Assembly: GCF_900240975.1 (NCBI RefSeq)
Contig: NZ_LT968776.1
Coordinates: 744,001-808,000, forward strand
Length of the DNA: 64,000 nucleotides
Direction of reading: 5' to 3'
DNA from: Mycobacterium sp. 4858
Lineage (GTDB): Bacteria > Actinomycetota > Actinomycetes > Mycobacteriales > Mycobacteriaceae
Shown here: positions 15,765 through 25,032 of the stretch, one piece after another
Numbering within the stretch: position 1 is the first letter of the stretch
Layout: each line of letters starts with the position of its first letter
Translations under genes and position numbers: made by a program
The notes under the pieces: generated by a model
Told to the model about the DNA's origin: nothing
The model's database searches: none
The model's input: the letters and a program-made list of their open reading frames with translations, nothing else

Positions 15765-16454
15765 TTAGCGGTCCATCCCATAGATGCCGCGCTGCTCGTC
15801 GCGAACCAGCCGCCCCAGCGACAACTCCACGACGCGCTGGCGCATCGAGTCGACGATGTGGTGGTCGTGCGTCGCCATCACCACCGTCGTCCCCGTGCGG
15901 TTGATCCGCTCCAACAAATCCATGATGTCCTTACTGGTGTCCGGGTCGAGATTGCCAGTCGGCTCGTCGGCCAGCAGAACCAGGGGCCGGTTGACGTACG
16001 CGCGCGCGATCGCGACGCGTTGCTGCTCGCCACCGGACAACTCGTTCGGCAGCCGGTTGGCTTTGCCCGACAGGCCGACGGTTTCCAGCACCTCGGGCAC
16101 CACCCGGTTGATCGCGTCGGTCCGTTTGCCGATCACTTCCAGCGCGAAGGCGACGTTTTCGTACACGGTCTTCTGTTGCAACAGGCGGAAGTCCTGGAAG
16201 ACGGTCCCGATCACCTGACGCAGCTTGGGGATGTGACGGCCGCGCAGCTTGTTGACGTGGAACTTCGACACCCGGATGTCGCCGGACGTCGGGTTCTCCT
16301 CACCGAGCAGCAGCCGCATGAACGTCGACTTGCCGGAGCCCGACGGGCCGATCAGGAAGACGAATTCACCCTTGTCGATTTTGACGTTGACGTCCTCCAA
16401 CGCTGGGCGGGCCGACGCTTTGTACTTCTTGCTGACATGGTCCAGGGTGATCAT
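15765..16454 (-). CDS. ftsE: cell division ATP-binding protein FtsE
   Basis: 229 residues, identical in length to M. tuberculosis FtsE. ABC ATPase motifs in order: Walker [10 protein letters not shown] near residue 36, Q-loop (VFQDFRLL), signature [14 protein letters not shown], Walker [13 protein letters not shown], and H-loop (MATHDHH). It drives FtsX at the septum. The ATG at 16454 starts the conserved [11 protein letters not shown]; the longer open frame to 16496 has no homology. It forms an operon with ftsX and smpB. Confidence 0.96.
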   Translation of the reverse strand: MITLDHVSKKYKASARPALEDVNVKIDKGEFVFLIGPSGSGKSTFMRLLLGEENPTSGDIRVSKFHVNKLRGRHIPKLRQVIGTVFQDFRLLQQKTVYENVAFALEVIGKRTDAINRVVPEVLETVGLSGKANRLPNELSGGEQQRVAIARAYVNRPLVLLADEPTGNLDPDTSKDIMDLLERINRTGTTVVMATHDHHIVDSMRQRVVELSLGRLVRDEQRGIYGMDR

Positions 16455-16497
16455 CACGGCACGCCAGTGTAGCCGTGAATTTCGCTGGCAAGCCAAG

Positions 16498-16983
16498 TCA
16501 ACTGGCTGGCGGCGGCGAACTGGGCGCCGGACCGGGCCCCGGCTGCGGTAGCTGAGGAGGCGGTGTGGTCGGGCTCGTACTGGGTGGACAGAACGGCGGC
16601 GGCAGCAGGCAAGGCAACTGCGGCAGCTGCAGCGGCGGCGTCGTCGTGGTCGTCGTCACCGGCGGCGGTGGCGGCGGTGGCGGCGGCGTGCTCGTCGGGG
16701 TCGGCGTATAGGTGGGCGTGGCCGGCGGCTGCTGCACGCGACTGCGGGGCACCCAGGTGTAGTTGGGGTCCGGAACGAAGCCCGGGGGCACGACTTGCTG
16801 CGCCGGCGGCTTGGGCGCCGGTTCGGGACGATAGGTGTCGTAGACCCACCACACGACGAAGAAGGCGACGATCAACACCAGGGTCGATGTGCGGACTCGC
16901 CCGCCGAACATGTATTGCGGCCAGCGGTGATCTGAGTCGGAGTCCCCGCTGCGCTTCTCGAAGATGCTCAGGGTGAACTTCAA
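16498..16983 (-). CDS. proline-rich membrane protein (Rv3103c-like)
   Basis: 161 residues. The N-terminus is cytosolic, followed by one transmembrane helix ([17 protein letters not shown] near residue 32), then an extracytoplasmic tail dominated by proline and threonine, with a run of nine prolines and six threonines and a short Cys-containing stretch ([12 protein letters not shown]). The same position in M. tuberculosis holds Rv3103c, a proline-rich membrane protein. Start: TTG at 16983, overlapping the stop of the upstream mechanosensitive channel gene (TTGA), reading [13 protein letters not shown]. The GC-rich proline run is a GGC/CGG microsatellite likely to vary in length. A role with FtsEX is suggested only by proximity. 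Confidence 0.75.
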   Translation of the reverse strand: MKFTLSIFEKRSGDSDSDHRWPQYMFGGRVRTSTLVLIVAFFVVWWVYDTYRPEPAPKPPAQQVVPPGFVPDPNYTWVPRSRVQQPPATPTYTPTPTSTPPPPPPPPPVTTTTTTPPLQLPQLPCLLPPPFCPPSTSPTTPPPQLPQPGPGPAPSSPPPAS

Positions 16984-17975
16984 CGCTTCTGCACCGCACC
17001 TTGCACGTCGTCGTCGATCCGGTCTTCGGCGGCCTGGGCGGCCGGGACCGACGGGTCTTCCACCAGCCCCACCGTCGCGTCCGCCGCGGTCATGATGCCG
17101 ACGCGGGCCAGCGCGCGAATGACCAGGACGCGCAGTTGCCGGCCGGCCTCGAACTGCTTGCCGGGCAGGGTCCGGGCCACCAGGCGCAAGGTGACGGTGT
17201 CGACTTCGATGCTCTCCACGCCCATGACCGTGGGGGCATCCAACAGCAAATCCCCGAGCACCGGGTTGTCCATGGCGCGGTCGCACTCCTGGTGCAGGAC
17301 CTCGTTGACCCGGTTCAGGTCGGCGCTGGTGGACACCGGGATGTCCACCACTGCGCGCGCCCAGTCCTTGGACAGGTTCACCACCTTCACGATCTGCCCG
17401 TTGGGGATGGTCAGCACCTCGCCGTCCGGTGAGCGCAGCCGGGTCACCCGCAGCGTCACGTTCTCGACGGTCCCGCTGGCCTCCGTCGACGCCACGACGG
17501 TGAGGGTGACCAGGTCCCCGAAGCCGTACTGCCTCTCGGCCAGGATGAAGAAACCGGACAGCAGATCCCTCACCAGCTGCTGCGCGCCGAACCCCAGCGC
17601 GGCGCCGACCACGGTGGCCGGCGCGACCAGCCCACCGACGGAGAACTGCAGCACGTCGGCGATCTGCATGATGACCCAGATACTGATGAGGACCACCGAC
17701 ACCCAGGAGATCACCGAGGCCATGGCCTGGCGGTGCTTGGTGGCCTCCGAGCGCACCAGCGCGTCGCTTTCGGTGAAGCCCAGGTTGAGCTGACGGGTCA
17801 CCTGCTGCGCGACCCAGTTGACGAACCGGGCCGCCAGCACCGCCACGATCAGCACCATCACGATCCGCAGACCCCTGGTGATGATCCATTGGCCGACGTC
17901 GCCGCGCCAGAATTCGTGCCAGCCCAGCGCCTTTATCACCGCGGGCGAGGCGAGAAGAGTTGTGTTAGTCGTCAT
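16980..17975 (-). CDS. MscS-family mechanosensitive ion channel (Rv3104c-like)
   Basis: 331 residues. Three N-terminal hydrophobic segments, with the pore-lining third helix in the characteristic glycine/alanine form ([30 protein letters not shown], about residues 116-145), followed by the beta-domain (YGFGDLVTL ... [29 protein letters not shown]) and an alpha/beta C-terminal domain. It relieves turgor during osmotic downshock. The position between prfB and the proline-rich gene matches Rv3104c. It overlaps the end of prfB by 11 nt and the next gene by 4 nt, so it is translationally linked to both. Confidence 0.9.
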   Translation of the reverse strand: MTTNTTLLASPAVIKALGWHEFWRGDVGQWIITRGLRIVMVLIVAVLAARFVNWVAQQVTRQLNLGFTESDALVRSEATKHRQAMASVISWVSVVLISIWVIMQIADVLQFSVGGLVAPATVVGAALGFGAQQLVRDLLSGFFILAERQYGFGDLVTLTVVASTEASGTVENVTLRVTRLRSPDGEVLTIPNGQIVKVVNLSKDWARAVVDIPVSTSADLNRVNEVLHQECDRAMDNPVLGDLLLDAPTVMGVESIEVDTVTLRLVARTLPGKQFEAGRQLRVLVIRALARVGIMTAADATVGLVEDPSVPAAQAAEDRIDDDVQGAVQKR

Positions 17976-19086
17976 CTTTTCGGTTGCGCCACCGGATTCC
18001 CGCTTCCAGGAACCCGTCGATGTCTCCGTCCAGGACGGCCGCCGGATTACCGACCTCGTAGTCGGTCCGCAGATCCTTGACCATCTGATACGGGTGCAGC
18101 ACGTAGGAGCGCATCTGGTTGCCCCACGAACTGCCGCCTTCGCCTTTCAACGCGTCCAGCTCGGCCCGTTCTTCGGAACGCTTGCGCTCCAACAACTTTG
18201 CCTGAAGCACCCGCATCGCCGAAATCTTGTTCTGCAGTTGCGATTTTTCGTTCTGGCAAGTCACGACGATACCCGTTGGGATGTGGGTTAGACGAACCGC
18301 CGAGTCGGTGGTGTTCACCGATTGGCCGCCCGGGCCGCTGGAGCGGTAAACATCAACCCGCACATCGCCTTCCGGAATGTCGATGTGATCGGTGGTGTCC
18401 ACCACCGGAAGGACCTCGACTTCGGCGAACGACGTCTGGCGTCGATTCTGGTTGTCGAACGGGCTGATCCGCACCAATCGATGGGTGCCCTGCTCGACGG
18501 ACAACGTGCCGTAGGCGAACGGGGCGTGCACGGCGAACGTCGCGCTCTTGATGCCCGCCTCCTCGGCGTAGGAGGTGTCGAACACCTCGACGGGATACTT
18601 GTGCTGCTCGGCCCACCGGATGTACATCCGCATCAGCATCTCGGCCCAGTCGGCCGCATCCACCCCGCCGGCGCCGGAGCGGATGGTGACCAGCGCCTCC
18701 CGCTCGTCGTATTCGCCGGACAGCAGCGTGCGCACCTCGGTGGCCTCGATGTCGGCGCGCAGCGCCTTCAGCTCGGCGTCCGCCTCGGCGAGCGCTTCCG
18801 TTTTGCTGGCGGCACCTTCTGCTTCTTCGGCCGCCAGCTCGTAGAGCACCGGAAGGTCGTCGAGGCGCCGGCGCAACTCCTCGATGCGGCGCAGCTCCCC
18901 TTGCGCGTGTGACAGTTCGCTGGTCACCCGCTGCGCGCGGGCCTGGTCGTCCCACAACTGGGGATCGGACGCCTCGTGTTCGAGCTTCTCGATGCGGCTG
19001 CGCAGACCGTCCACATCGAGCACCCGCTCCACCGTGGTCAGGGTGGAGTCAAGGGCGGCGATATCGGCTTGACGGTCGGGTTCCAC
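17965..19086 (-). CDS. prfB: peptide chain release factor 2
   Basis: 373 residues. The stop-codon recognition tripeptide SPF (VRISPFDNQ) marks this as RF2 (UGA/UAA), and the catalytic loop reads [16 protein letters not shown]. The frame is continuous from the start, so the programmed +1 frameshift found in E. coli prfB is absent. GTG at 19086 starts [13 protein letters not shown], matching the M. tuberculosis N-terminus apart from the first residues. It is the first gene of a minus-strand string that runs through mscS towards ftsEX and is divergent from fprA. Confidence 0.95.
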   Translation of the reverse strand: MEPDRQADIAALDSTLTTVERVLDVDGLRSRIEKLEHEASDPQLWDDQARAQRVTSELSHAQGELRRIEELRRRLDDLPVLYELAAEEAEGAASKTEALAEADAELKALRADIEATEVRTLLSGEYDEREALVTIRSGAGGVDAADWAEMLMRMYIRWAEQHKYPVEVFDTSYAEEAGIKSATFAVHAPFAYGTLSVEQGTHRLVRISPFDNQNRRQTSFAEVEVLPVVDTTDHIDIPEGDVRVDVYRSSGPGGQSVNTTDSAVRLTHIPTGIVVTCQNEKSQLQNKISAMRVLQAKLLERKRSEERAELDALKGEGGSSWGNQMRSYVLHPYQMVKDLRTDYEVGNPAAVLDGDIDGFLEAGIRWRNRKDDD

Positions 19087-19249
19087 AGCCGACAACGTTA
19101 CCGGGGCCCGCCAGGCACCTCGTCTCCCGGCGAGTGCCCCGCCCACGACCAGCGGTCATGCGTTTAGCATCGAATCACGATCATGTGCGCCCCGCACTGC
19201 GCGCCGACAGCCCCCCGCGCGCTCACCGGGCACGAATAGAAGGTCGAGT

Positions 19250-20617
19250 ATGCGCCCATACCACGTTGCAATCGTCGGCTCCGGACCGTCGGGATTCTTC
19301 GCCGCGTCAGCCCTGCTCAAGGCGGCCGACGCGGCCGAGGACCTCGATATGGCCGTCGACATGCTGGAGATGCTGCCCACCCCGTGGGGGCTGGTGCGCT
19401 CCGGCGTCGCGCCCGACCACCCGAAGATCAAGTCGATCAGCAAGCAGTTCGAAAAGACCGCCGAGGATCCGCGCTTCCGATTCTTCGGCAACGTCGTGGT
19501 CGGTGAGCACGTGCTGCCCGGTGAGCTCACCGAACGCTACGACGCCGTGGTCTACGCCGTCGGGGCGCAGTCCGACCGGTCGCTGAAGATTCCCGGCGAG
19601 GACCTGCCCGGCAGCATGGCCGCCGTCGAATTCGTGGGTTGGTACAACGCGCACCCGCACTTCCAAGAACCCGGCCCGGACCTGTCGGGCGCCCGGGCCG
19701 TCGTCGTCGGCAACGGCAACGTCGCCCTGGACGTCGCGCGCATCCTGGTGACCGATCCCGATGTGCTCGCACGCACCGACATCGCCGACCACGCCCTGGA
19801 TTCGCTGCGGCCGTGTGGTGTGGAGGAAGTGGTGGTGATCGGGCGACGCGGGCCGCTTCAGACCGCGTTCACCACGCTGGAGTTGCGCGAGCTGGCGGAT
19901 CTGGAGGGCGTCGACGTGATCGTCGATCCAGCGCAGCTGGAGGGCATCACAGCTGACGACGAGGCCGCCGCGGACAAGACGACGAAGCTGAACATCAAGG
20001 TGTTGCGCGATTACGCCGGGCGCGCGCCACGGCCCGGCCATCGTCGAATCGTGTTCCGGTTCATGACTTCGCCGATCGAGATCAAGGGCGACGGCAAAGT
20101 GGAGAGCATCGTGCTGGGCCGCAACGAACTGGTCAACGACGACAGCGGCCGGGTGTCCGCAAAGGACACCGGCGAGCGCGAGGAACTGCCGGTTCAGCTG
20201 GTGGTGCGGTCGGTCGGCTACCGAGGTATGCCCACGCCGGGACTGCCGTTCGACGACAAGACCGCGACCATCCCCAATACCGCCGGCCGGGTGGAGGGAA
20301 GCCGCAACGAATACGTCGCCGGATGGATCAAGCGCGGCCCGACGGGTGTCATCGGCACGAATAAGAAGGACTCCCAGGAGACGGTCGACACCCTGCTGGC
20401 CGATCTGGACCGCGCTAAAGCCGGCGACCTGGCGGACTTCCCCGAGGACCACGCCGACAAGCTGGCCGAGTGGCTGGCCTCACGCCAGCCGAAGCTGGTC
20501 ACCTCAGCGCACTGGGAGGTCATCGACCGTCACGAGCGCGCCGCCGGTGAGCCGCACGGGCGTCCCCGCGTCAAGCTGCCCAACCTCGAGGAGCTGCTGC
20601 GCATCAGCCACGGCTGA
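19250..20617 (+). CDS. fprA: NADPH-ferredoxin/adrenodoxin-type reductase FprA
   Basis: 455 residues, one fewer than M. tuberculosis FprA (Rv3106). The FAD-binding motif VAIVGSGPSGFFAASALL is at residues about 5-22 and the NADP-binding motif VVVGNGNVALDVARIL near residue 153; both halves of the glutathione-reductase-like fold are complete. The C-terminal GWIKRGPTGVIGTNKKDSQETV is typical of the adrenodoxin reductase family. It passes electrons from NADPH to ferredoxins that feed P450s and other oxidases. ATG at 19250 is preceded by AAGGTCGAGT. It converges on the truncated haemoglobin gene with no gap. Confidence 0.96.
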   Translation: MRPYHVAIVGSGPSGFFAASALLKAADAAEDLDMAVDMLEMLPTPWGLVRSGVAPDHPKIKSISKQFEKTAEDPRFRFFGNVVVGEHVLPGELTERYDAVVYAVGAQSDRSLKIPGEDLPGSMAAVEFVGWYNAHPHFQEPGPDLSGARAVVVGNGNVALDVARILVTDPDVLARTDIADHALDSLRPCGVEEVVVIGRRGPLQTAFTTLELRELADLEGVDVIVDPAQLEGITADDEAAADKTTKLNIKVLRDYAGRAPRPGHRRIVFRFMTSPIEIKGDGKVESIVLGRNELVNDDSGRVSAKDTGEREELPVQLVVRSVGYRGMPTPGLPFDDKTATIPNTAGRVEGSRNEYVAGWIKRGPTGVIGTNKKDSQETVDTLLADLDRAKAGDLADFPEDHADKLAEWLASRQPKLVTSAHWEVIDRHERAAGEPHGRPRVKLPNLEELLRISHG

Positions 20618-21034
20618 TCACGAAGCCGCGGTGGCGAGCAGTTCGGGTGCGTCGAGTCCGGTGAGCCGGCGGTGCATGGCCCAGGCGATCCGGGCGCCCT
20701 GAACCTTCGCCCGGTCGGCCGCCGGTCCGCGATACATGTCGTCGACGGTGGTGTGCCAGATGCTGAGCCAGCGCAGGAAGTGGCGGTTGGACAGCGGGGT
20801 CCGCCGGTGGATGTCGCGGTGCGCCTGCAACGCGCTGCCGCGGTAGCTTCCCGCGCGAAAGAGCACCGTCTCCCAGAAATCGCACATCCTCGGAATGTGT
20901 GCGTCCAAACCGACGGCGCGCAAGCCGGCGAACGGCTCGGCCAGCACCTCGTCGGCCAGCGCCCGCCCGTAGAAGCGGCGCAGGAGCGCCTCCACGTCGG
21001 CGCGGCCGACCAGATCGGCGTTCGCTTCCGCCAT
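20618..21034 (-). CDS. group III truncated haemoglobin (trHbP-type)
   Basis: 138 residues. The helical globin pattern of group III is visible: RADVEALLRRFYGRAL (B/E region), a central MCDFWETVLF, and HRDIHRRTPLSNRHFLRWLSIW carrying the proximal histidine, then a C-terminal helix. M. avium-type mycobacteria are known to carry such a third truncated haemoglobin besides trHbN and trHbO. It may bind O2 or NO or detoxify NO and peroxide. The ATG at 21034 is chosen as the first residue of the conserved part; the gene follows the universal stress gene by 8 nt on the same strand, and that operon is divergent from an NO reductase, which supports a role in NO stress. Confidence 0.85.
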   Translation of the reverse strand: MAEANADLVGRADVEALLRRFYGRALADEVLAEPFAGLRAVGLDAHIPRMCDFWETVLFRAGSYRGSALQAHRDIHRRTPLSNRHFLRWLSIWHTTVDDMYRGPAADRAKVQGARIAWAMHRRLTGLDAPELLATAAS

Positions 21035-21042
21035 TCCCGCGG

Positions 21043-21840
21043 TCACAGGTTGCCGCACCGTATCGCCAGCACGGAATGTCCCGCGTTGCAAACCCGCTCA
21101 GCGGTATGACCTTCGGTGACCAGCAGCTGCCCGGCTTCCGGGTTGGCGCGCAGGTACTGCTCCACACTGTCGCGCACGATCGCGGGCTCCGCCCGCACGT
21201 CCGGGTACAGCCGCGTCCAACGCGCGAGCCGTCGAGTCAATTGCGCTTGCGCCGAACGCGTTCCGTCACCGTCGTCCTGGGAGTCCTCACCGCGATACAC
21301 CCAGAGCGCGCGCAGCGTCGCCTCGCGCAGCCTCGCCTCATCGAACGCATGCCGCAGCACCATGCCGTTGTCGGCCTCGGCCAGCACCGTCGTCACCTTC
21401 GGCGCCGCCGACCGTCTTGCCGGCTGCCGGATGACCGCGACCGGGCACCGGGCCGAGCCGGCCAACGCCGTCGCGACCGGGGTTCCGCCATGGCGGGCGT
21501 GGTTGAGCCCGATCGAGCCGACGCAGATCATGGCCGCCGACCGCGACTCCTCCAGCAGCTTGGTGAGCGGCCTTCCGCACAGGATGTCGGTTTCGATCTT
21601 GACCGGAGCGCCGGTGGCGCCCACGGACCGATGGGCGTCGGCCAGCGCCGTCCTCGCGCCTGCGAGGCGCGCCTCGCAGGCCTGCGCGGTGGTGGCGTCC
21701 TGCGGGTCGACGACATAGACCAATCGCATCGGGATATCGCGGCTGACGGCCTCGTCGATCGCCCACAGGGCGGCCTGCTGCGCCGCCCTCGAGCCGTCCA
21801 CCCCTACGACGACTGCCGGAGCCGGGAGGCTATTGCTCAT
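21043..21840 (-). CDS. universal stress protein, two UspA domains (Rv3134c-like)
   Basis: 265 residues, close to the 268-aa Rv3134c that heads the dosRS operon in M. tuberculosis. The first domain keeps the acidic VVVGVDGS start and a degenerate ATP motif (CVGSIGLNHARHGGTPVATALAGSA); the second is shorter and lacks a full G-2x-G-9x-GS (VTEGHTAERVCNAGHS), so ATP binding by it is doubtful. It heads a two-gene operon with the truncated haemoglobin. A DosR-like box lies about 80 bp upstream. No dosR or dosS gene is present in this window. Confidence 0.88.
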   Translation of the reverse strand: MSNSLPAPAVVVGVDGSRAAQQAALWAIDEAVSRDIPMRLVYVVDPQDATTAQACEARLAGARTALADAHRSVGATGAPVKIETDILCGRPLTKLLEESRSAAMICVGSIGLNHARHGGTPVATALAGSARCPVAVIRQPARRSAAPKVTTVLAEADNGMVLRHAFDEARLREATLRALWVYRGEDSQDDGDGTRSAQAQLTRRLARWTRLYPDVRAEPAIVRDSVEQYLRANPEAGQLLVTEGHTAERVCNAGHSVLAIRCGNL

Positions 21841-21920
21841 CGCGGTCTCCTCTGCTGAGGTGTAAGCGGGGAACTTTCGCGTCGCCCAGCCATGACGTTA
21901 TGGGGGGAAGCCACTCTCGC

Positions 21921-21940
21921 CCAGGGGCATTGGTCCCGAA
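21921..21940. promoter_or_regulatory. DosR-box-like site between stress/haemoglobin operon and NO reductase operon
   Basis: The 20-mer here matches 14 positions of the DosR consensus TTSGGGACTWWAGTCCCSAA, including GGG and an intact right arm GTCCCGAA. It sits in the divergent promoter region, about 80 bp from the stress-protein start and about 140 bp from the norB start, so one bound regulator could serve both. Confidence 0.5.
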
Positions 21941-22077
21941 ACAGATGCCATAGGCCCTTGGCGACGTGTGACGGCGAAGAATTGGCGTTCCCCCGGCGAT
22001 GACAACCGAATACAAGCTGTTTGCGCAGATGGACGGCGGGGCGTCACCACCCATCATCGGAGACGGGAGACTCGCGT

Positions 22078-24402
22078 ATGGCCGCTCAACAGACCGCTCA
22101 ACCGACTTCCTCACAGCCCCTGGTAGGCAAAGGCTGGCTTCAGGGCGTCGCCCTGGTCATGATCTTCGGCTTCCTGGTCATGGGCATCCTGGCCTACCGC
22201 ACCTACTCGGCGTCGATGCCGATGCCGGACAGGGTCGTCAACGAATCGGGCCAGCTGCTGTTCACCGGCGACGACATCACTCGGGGGCAGGAGCTCTACC
22301 AGACTCGGGGCCTGATGGAATACGGCTCGGTGCTGGGGCACGGCGCATACCTGGGGCCCGACTACACCGCCGAATACCTGCGGATGGCGACGCAGGACGT
22401 CGCCGACCAGCTGCGGGCGCAGGGGGTGACCGACCCGCGCGATCGAGTGGTCACCGAGTTCCGTACCAACCGATACAACCCCAACTCCAAGACGCTGGTG
22501 TTCACCGACCGGCAGGCCGCGGCGTTCGACCACATCCAAAACCACTACGCCACCTACTTCGGCGAGAACTCGACCAAGTACGGGTTGCTGCCCCGGATGA
22601 TCACCGACAAGGCGCAGATCCACGACCTGACGGCGTTCTTCGCGTGGACGGCCTGGGCAGGCGCGGCCGAACGCCCCGGTCACAAGTACAGCTACACCAA
22701 CAACTGGCCGGCCGAGCCGCGGGTCGACAACGGCCCGACCGCGCCGGTGATCGTGTGGTCGGCGCTGTCGCTGATCGCGCTGCTCGGTGGCATCGGCGCG
22801 ATGTTCGCCGTCTACGGGCGATGGAGCCAGAAGGTCGGCTGGCACAGCGCAGAGTCGTCCACGCTGTCATTCCGCCAACCGGGCGAGGTGAGCCTGACGC
22901 CGGCGCAGCGCGCGTGCGTGTGGTTCTTCGCGATCGTCTCTGTGCTGTTCCTGGCGCAGACGCTGCTGGGCGCGGCCGCCGAGCACTACCGGGCCGACCT
23001 GTCGACCTTCTTCGGGCTGGACCTGGCCCGGGTGCTGCCCTACAACCTGGCGCGCACGTGGCACGTGCAGCTGGCGCTGTTCTGGACCGCGGCGGCCTTC
23101 CTAGCCGGCGGCATCTTCCTGGTGCCGTTCATCGCCCGCCGCGAGCCGCGCCGTCAGGGGTTGCTGGCGTACGTCCTGCTGGGCGCGGTCGCGGTGGTGG
23201 TGTTCGGTTCGCTGATTTGCGAGGCGCTCTCAATCTACGGAGTGATCCCACATGGGCTGCTGTCCCAGCAGTGGGAGTATCTGGACCTGCCGCGGCTGTT
23301 TCAGATCCTGCTGATCGTCGGGTTGTTCGTGTGGATTGCGATCATCTTCCGGGGCATGCGGGCCCGGCTCAAAGGCGAGTCGAAGATGAACATGCCATGG
23401 TTGTTCTTCTTCTCCGGGCTGGCGATCCCGGCGTTCTACACCGTCGGGCTGTTGGCCGGCAGCGGCACGCATTACACCGTCGCCGAGTTCTGGCGGTTCT
23501 GGGTGGTCCACCTGTGGGTCGAGGACTTCCTCGAGTTGTTCACCACGGTGATGGTGGCCTACATGTTCGTGTTGCTGGGCGTGGTGCGCGAACGGATCGC
23601 GCTGGGCGTGATCTTCCTTGACGTCATCCTGTACTCCGCGGGCGGCGTCATCGGCACCATGCACCACCTGTACTTCTCGGGCACCCCGGTGGAGCACATG
23701 GCGCTGGGCGCGTTCTTCTCGGCGGCCGAAGTGATTCCGTTGACCTTCCTCACCGTCGAGGCGTGGGCGTTCCTGCAACTGGGGGCGCGCCAGCAGTCCG
23801 GCGACACCAACCCCTTCCCGCATCGGTGGGCGGTCATGTTCCTGGTCGCGGTGGGCTTCTGGAACTTCCTGGGCGCGGGCATCTTCGGGTTCCTGATCAA
23901 CCTGCCGATCGTGTCCTACTACCAGATCGGGACCGCGCTGACCGCCAACCACGCACACGGCGCGATGATGGGCGTCTACGGCATGCTCGCCGTCGGCCTG
24001 GCGATGTTCACGTTCCGCTACGTGATCCCGGCCGACAAGTGGCCGGAGCAGCTGGCGCGAATCTCGTTCTGGTGCATGAACATCGGCCTGGCGTGGATGG
24101 TGTTCGTCACCCTGTTGCCGCTGGGCGTGCTGCAGCTGTATCACTCGGTCAACGACGGCTATTTCGAGGCTCGTTCGCTGGGCTACATCACCAGACCCGG
24201 GAATGCGGTGATCGAATGGCTGCGGATGCCGGGCGACCTCATTCTGATCGTCGGCGGTGTGCTGCCGTTCGTCTGGATCGCCTGGACGGCGTTGCGGCAT
24301 TTCCGCACGGGTTCGACGGTTCAAGAGCTGCCCGAACATCCGCTCTACGTCGAAGCCCCGACCGAGCCGGAGACCGGTGCCCCGGTGGCGGCGAAGGACT
24401 GA
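22078..24402 (+). CDS. norB: quinol-dependent nitric oxide reductase (qNOR)
   Basis: 774 residues, the single-subunit size of qNOR. After a first transmembrane helix (WLQGVALVMIFGFLVMGILAY) comes the large extracytoplasmic domain of qNOR enzymes (residues about 45-230), then 12 helices of the haem-copper oxidase fold. Haem and FeB ligand histidines are visible in ARTWHVQLALFW, FWVVHLWVEDFLELF, GTMHHLYFSG and ANHAHGAMMGVYG; the glutamates of the EDFLE motif are those conserved in NO reductases. It reduces two NO to N2O with quinol electrons, detoxifying host NO or supporting respiration at low oxygen. The ATG at 22078 is chosen over 22021 because homology starts at MAAQQT. It leads a three-gene operon. 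Confidence 0.93.
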   Translation: MAAQQTAQPTSSQPLVGKGWLQGVALVMIFGFLVMGILAYRTYSASMPMPDRVVNESGQLLFTGDDITRGQELYQTRGLMEYGSVLGHGAYLGPDYTAEYLRMATQDVADQLRAQGVTDPRDRVVTEFRTNRYNPNSKTLVFTDRQAAAFDHIQNHYATYFGENSTKYGLLPRMITDKAQIHDLTAFFAWTAWAGAAERPGHKYSYTNNWPAEPRVDNGPTAPVIVWSALSLIALLGGIGAMFAVYGRWSQKVGWHSAESSTLSFRQPGEVSLTPAQRACVWFFAIVSVLFLAQTLLGAAAEHYRADLSTFFGLDLARVLPYNLARTWHVQLALFWTAAAFLAGGIFLVPFIARREPRRQGLLAYVLLGAVAVVVFGSLICEALSIYGVIPHGLLSQQWEYLDLPRLFQILLIVGLFVWIAIIFRGMRARLKGESKMNMPWLFFFSGLAIPAFYTVGLLAGSGTHYTVAEFWRFWVVHLWVEDFLELFTTVMVAYMFVLLGVVRERIALGVIFLDVILYSAGGVIGTMHHLYFSGTPVEHMALGAFFSAAEVIPLTFLTVEAWAFLQLGARQQSGDTNPFPHRWAVMFLVAVGFWNFLGAGIFGFLINLPIVSYYQIGTALTANHAHGAMMGVYGMLAVGLAMFTFRYVIPADKWPEQLARISFWCMNIGLAWMVFVTLLPLGVLQLYHSVNDGYFEARSLGYITRPGNAVIEWLRMPGDLILIVGGVLPFVWIAWTALRHFRTGSTVQELPEHPLYVEAPTEPETGAPVAAKD

Positions 24403-24405
24403 CAG

Positions 24406-25032
24406 GTGACTCAACCGGCCGCCTCGGTATGGCTGATCGCCGGGTATTCCCTCGCGCTGGTGGCCATCGGCTGGAGTTTCGACTCGATGGCCAGGAGTGC
24501 GTCGGCCCGCGCGGCGCGTTGGCGCACAGGGCAATTCACCTACCGGCCGGATCACGACGCCTGGGTGTGCCCGCAGGACCACTGGCTATGGCCGACTTCG
24601 TTCGACCCGCGCCACCGGGTCATGCGGTATCGCGCCCAGCCGGTGGTGTGCAACAGCTGTCCCGTCAAGACCGGTTGCACGACGTCCGATCACGGCCGGG
24701 AGATCAGCCGCGAGGTGGACCCGTGGCCGCATTCGGACGCCGGACGGTTCCACCGCGGGATCGCCTGTTGCGTAGCCGGATTCGGGATCGTGCTGCCCCT
24801 GGCGACGATGTTCAGCAACCACTCGGGCGCTGACGTGTTGGTCTTGGCCGGCACCATTTCGATCGTCGCGCTGCTCGGCCTGCCGCTGGTCCGCCACCTG
24901 TGGAACACCCCGTCCAATGCGCCCGATCACCTGCCGCACCGCACCGCGCTCGAGGACCAGGCGGCCGCGGCGATCGACAGGTATTCGACTCGCTGGGGCA
25001 GCTGGGAGAGCAAGGAGGGCAACGCCACATGA
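24406..25032 (+). CDS. membrane protein with cysteine motif in NO reductase operon
   Basis: 208 residues, starting 3 nt after norB and overlapping the next gene by ATGA. One N-terminal membrane segment (SVWLIAGYSLALVAIGW), a soluble middle part, then two hydrophobic segments (ACCVAGFGIVLPLATMF and VLVLAGTISIVALLGLPLV). The middle contains WVCPQDHWLWP and, 35 residues on, YRAQPVVCNSCPVKTGCTTSDHGREISR: four cysteines in a C-x(n)-CxxCPxxxxC pattern that resembles the zinc-binding cysteine motif of some DDE transposases, here transplanted into a membrane protein. It could bind zinc or a metal centre. Function unknown; co-transcription with norB suggests assembly, electron transfer or sensing for the NO reductase. 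Confidence 0.8.
   Translation: MTQPAASVWLIAGYSLALVAIGWSFDSMARSASARAARWRTGQFTYRPDHDAWVCPQDHWLWPTSFDPRHRVMRYRAQPVVCNSCPVKTGCTTSDHGREISREVDPWPHSDAGRFHRGIACCVAGFGIVLPLATMFSNHSGADVLVLAGTISIVALLGLPLVRHLWNTPSNAPDHLPHRTALEDQAAAAIDRYSTRWGSWESKEGNAT

Noticed and set aside
17965..19086. Programmed frameshift in prfB
   Set aside because: The frame is continuous across the whole gene and no in-frame UGA is present near the N-terminus.
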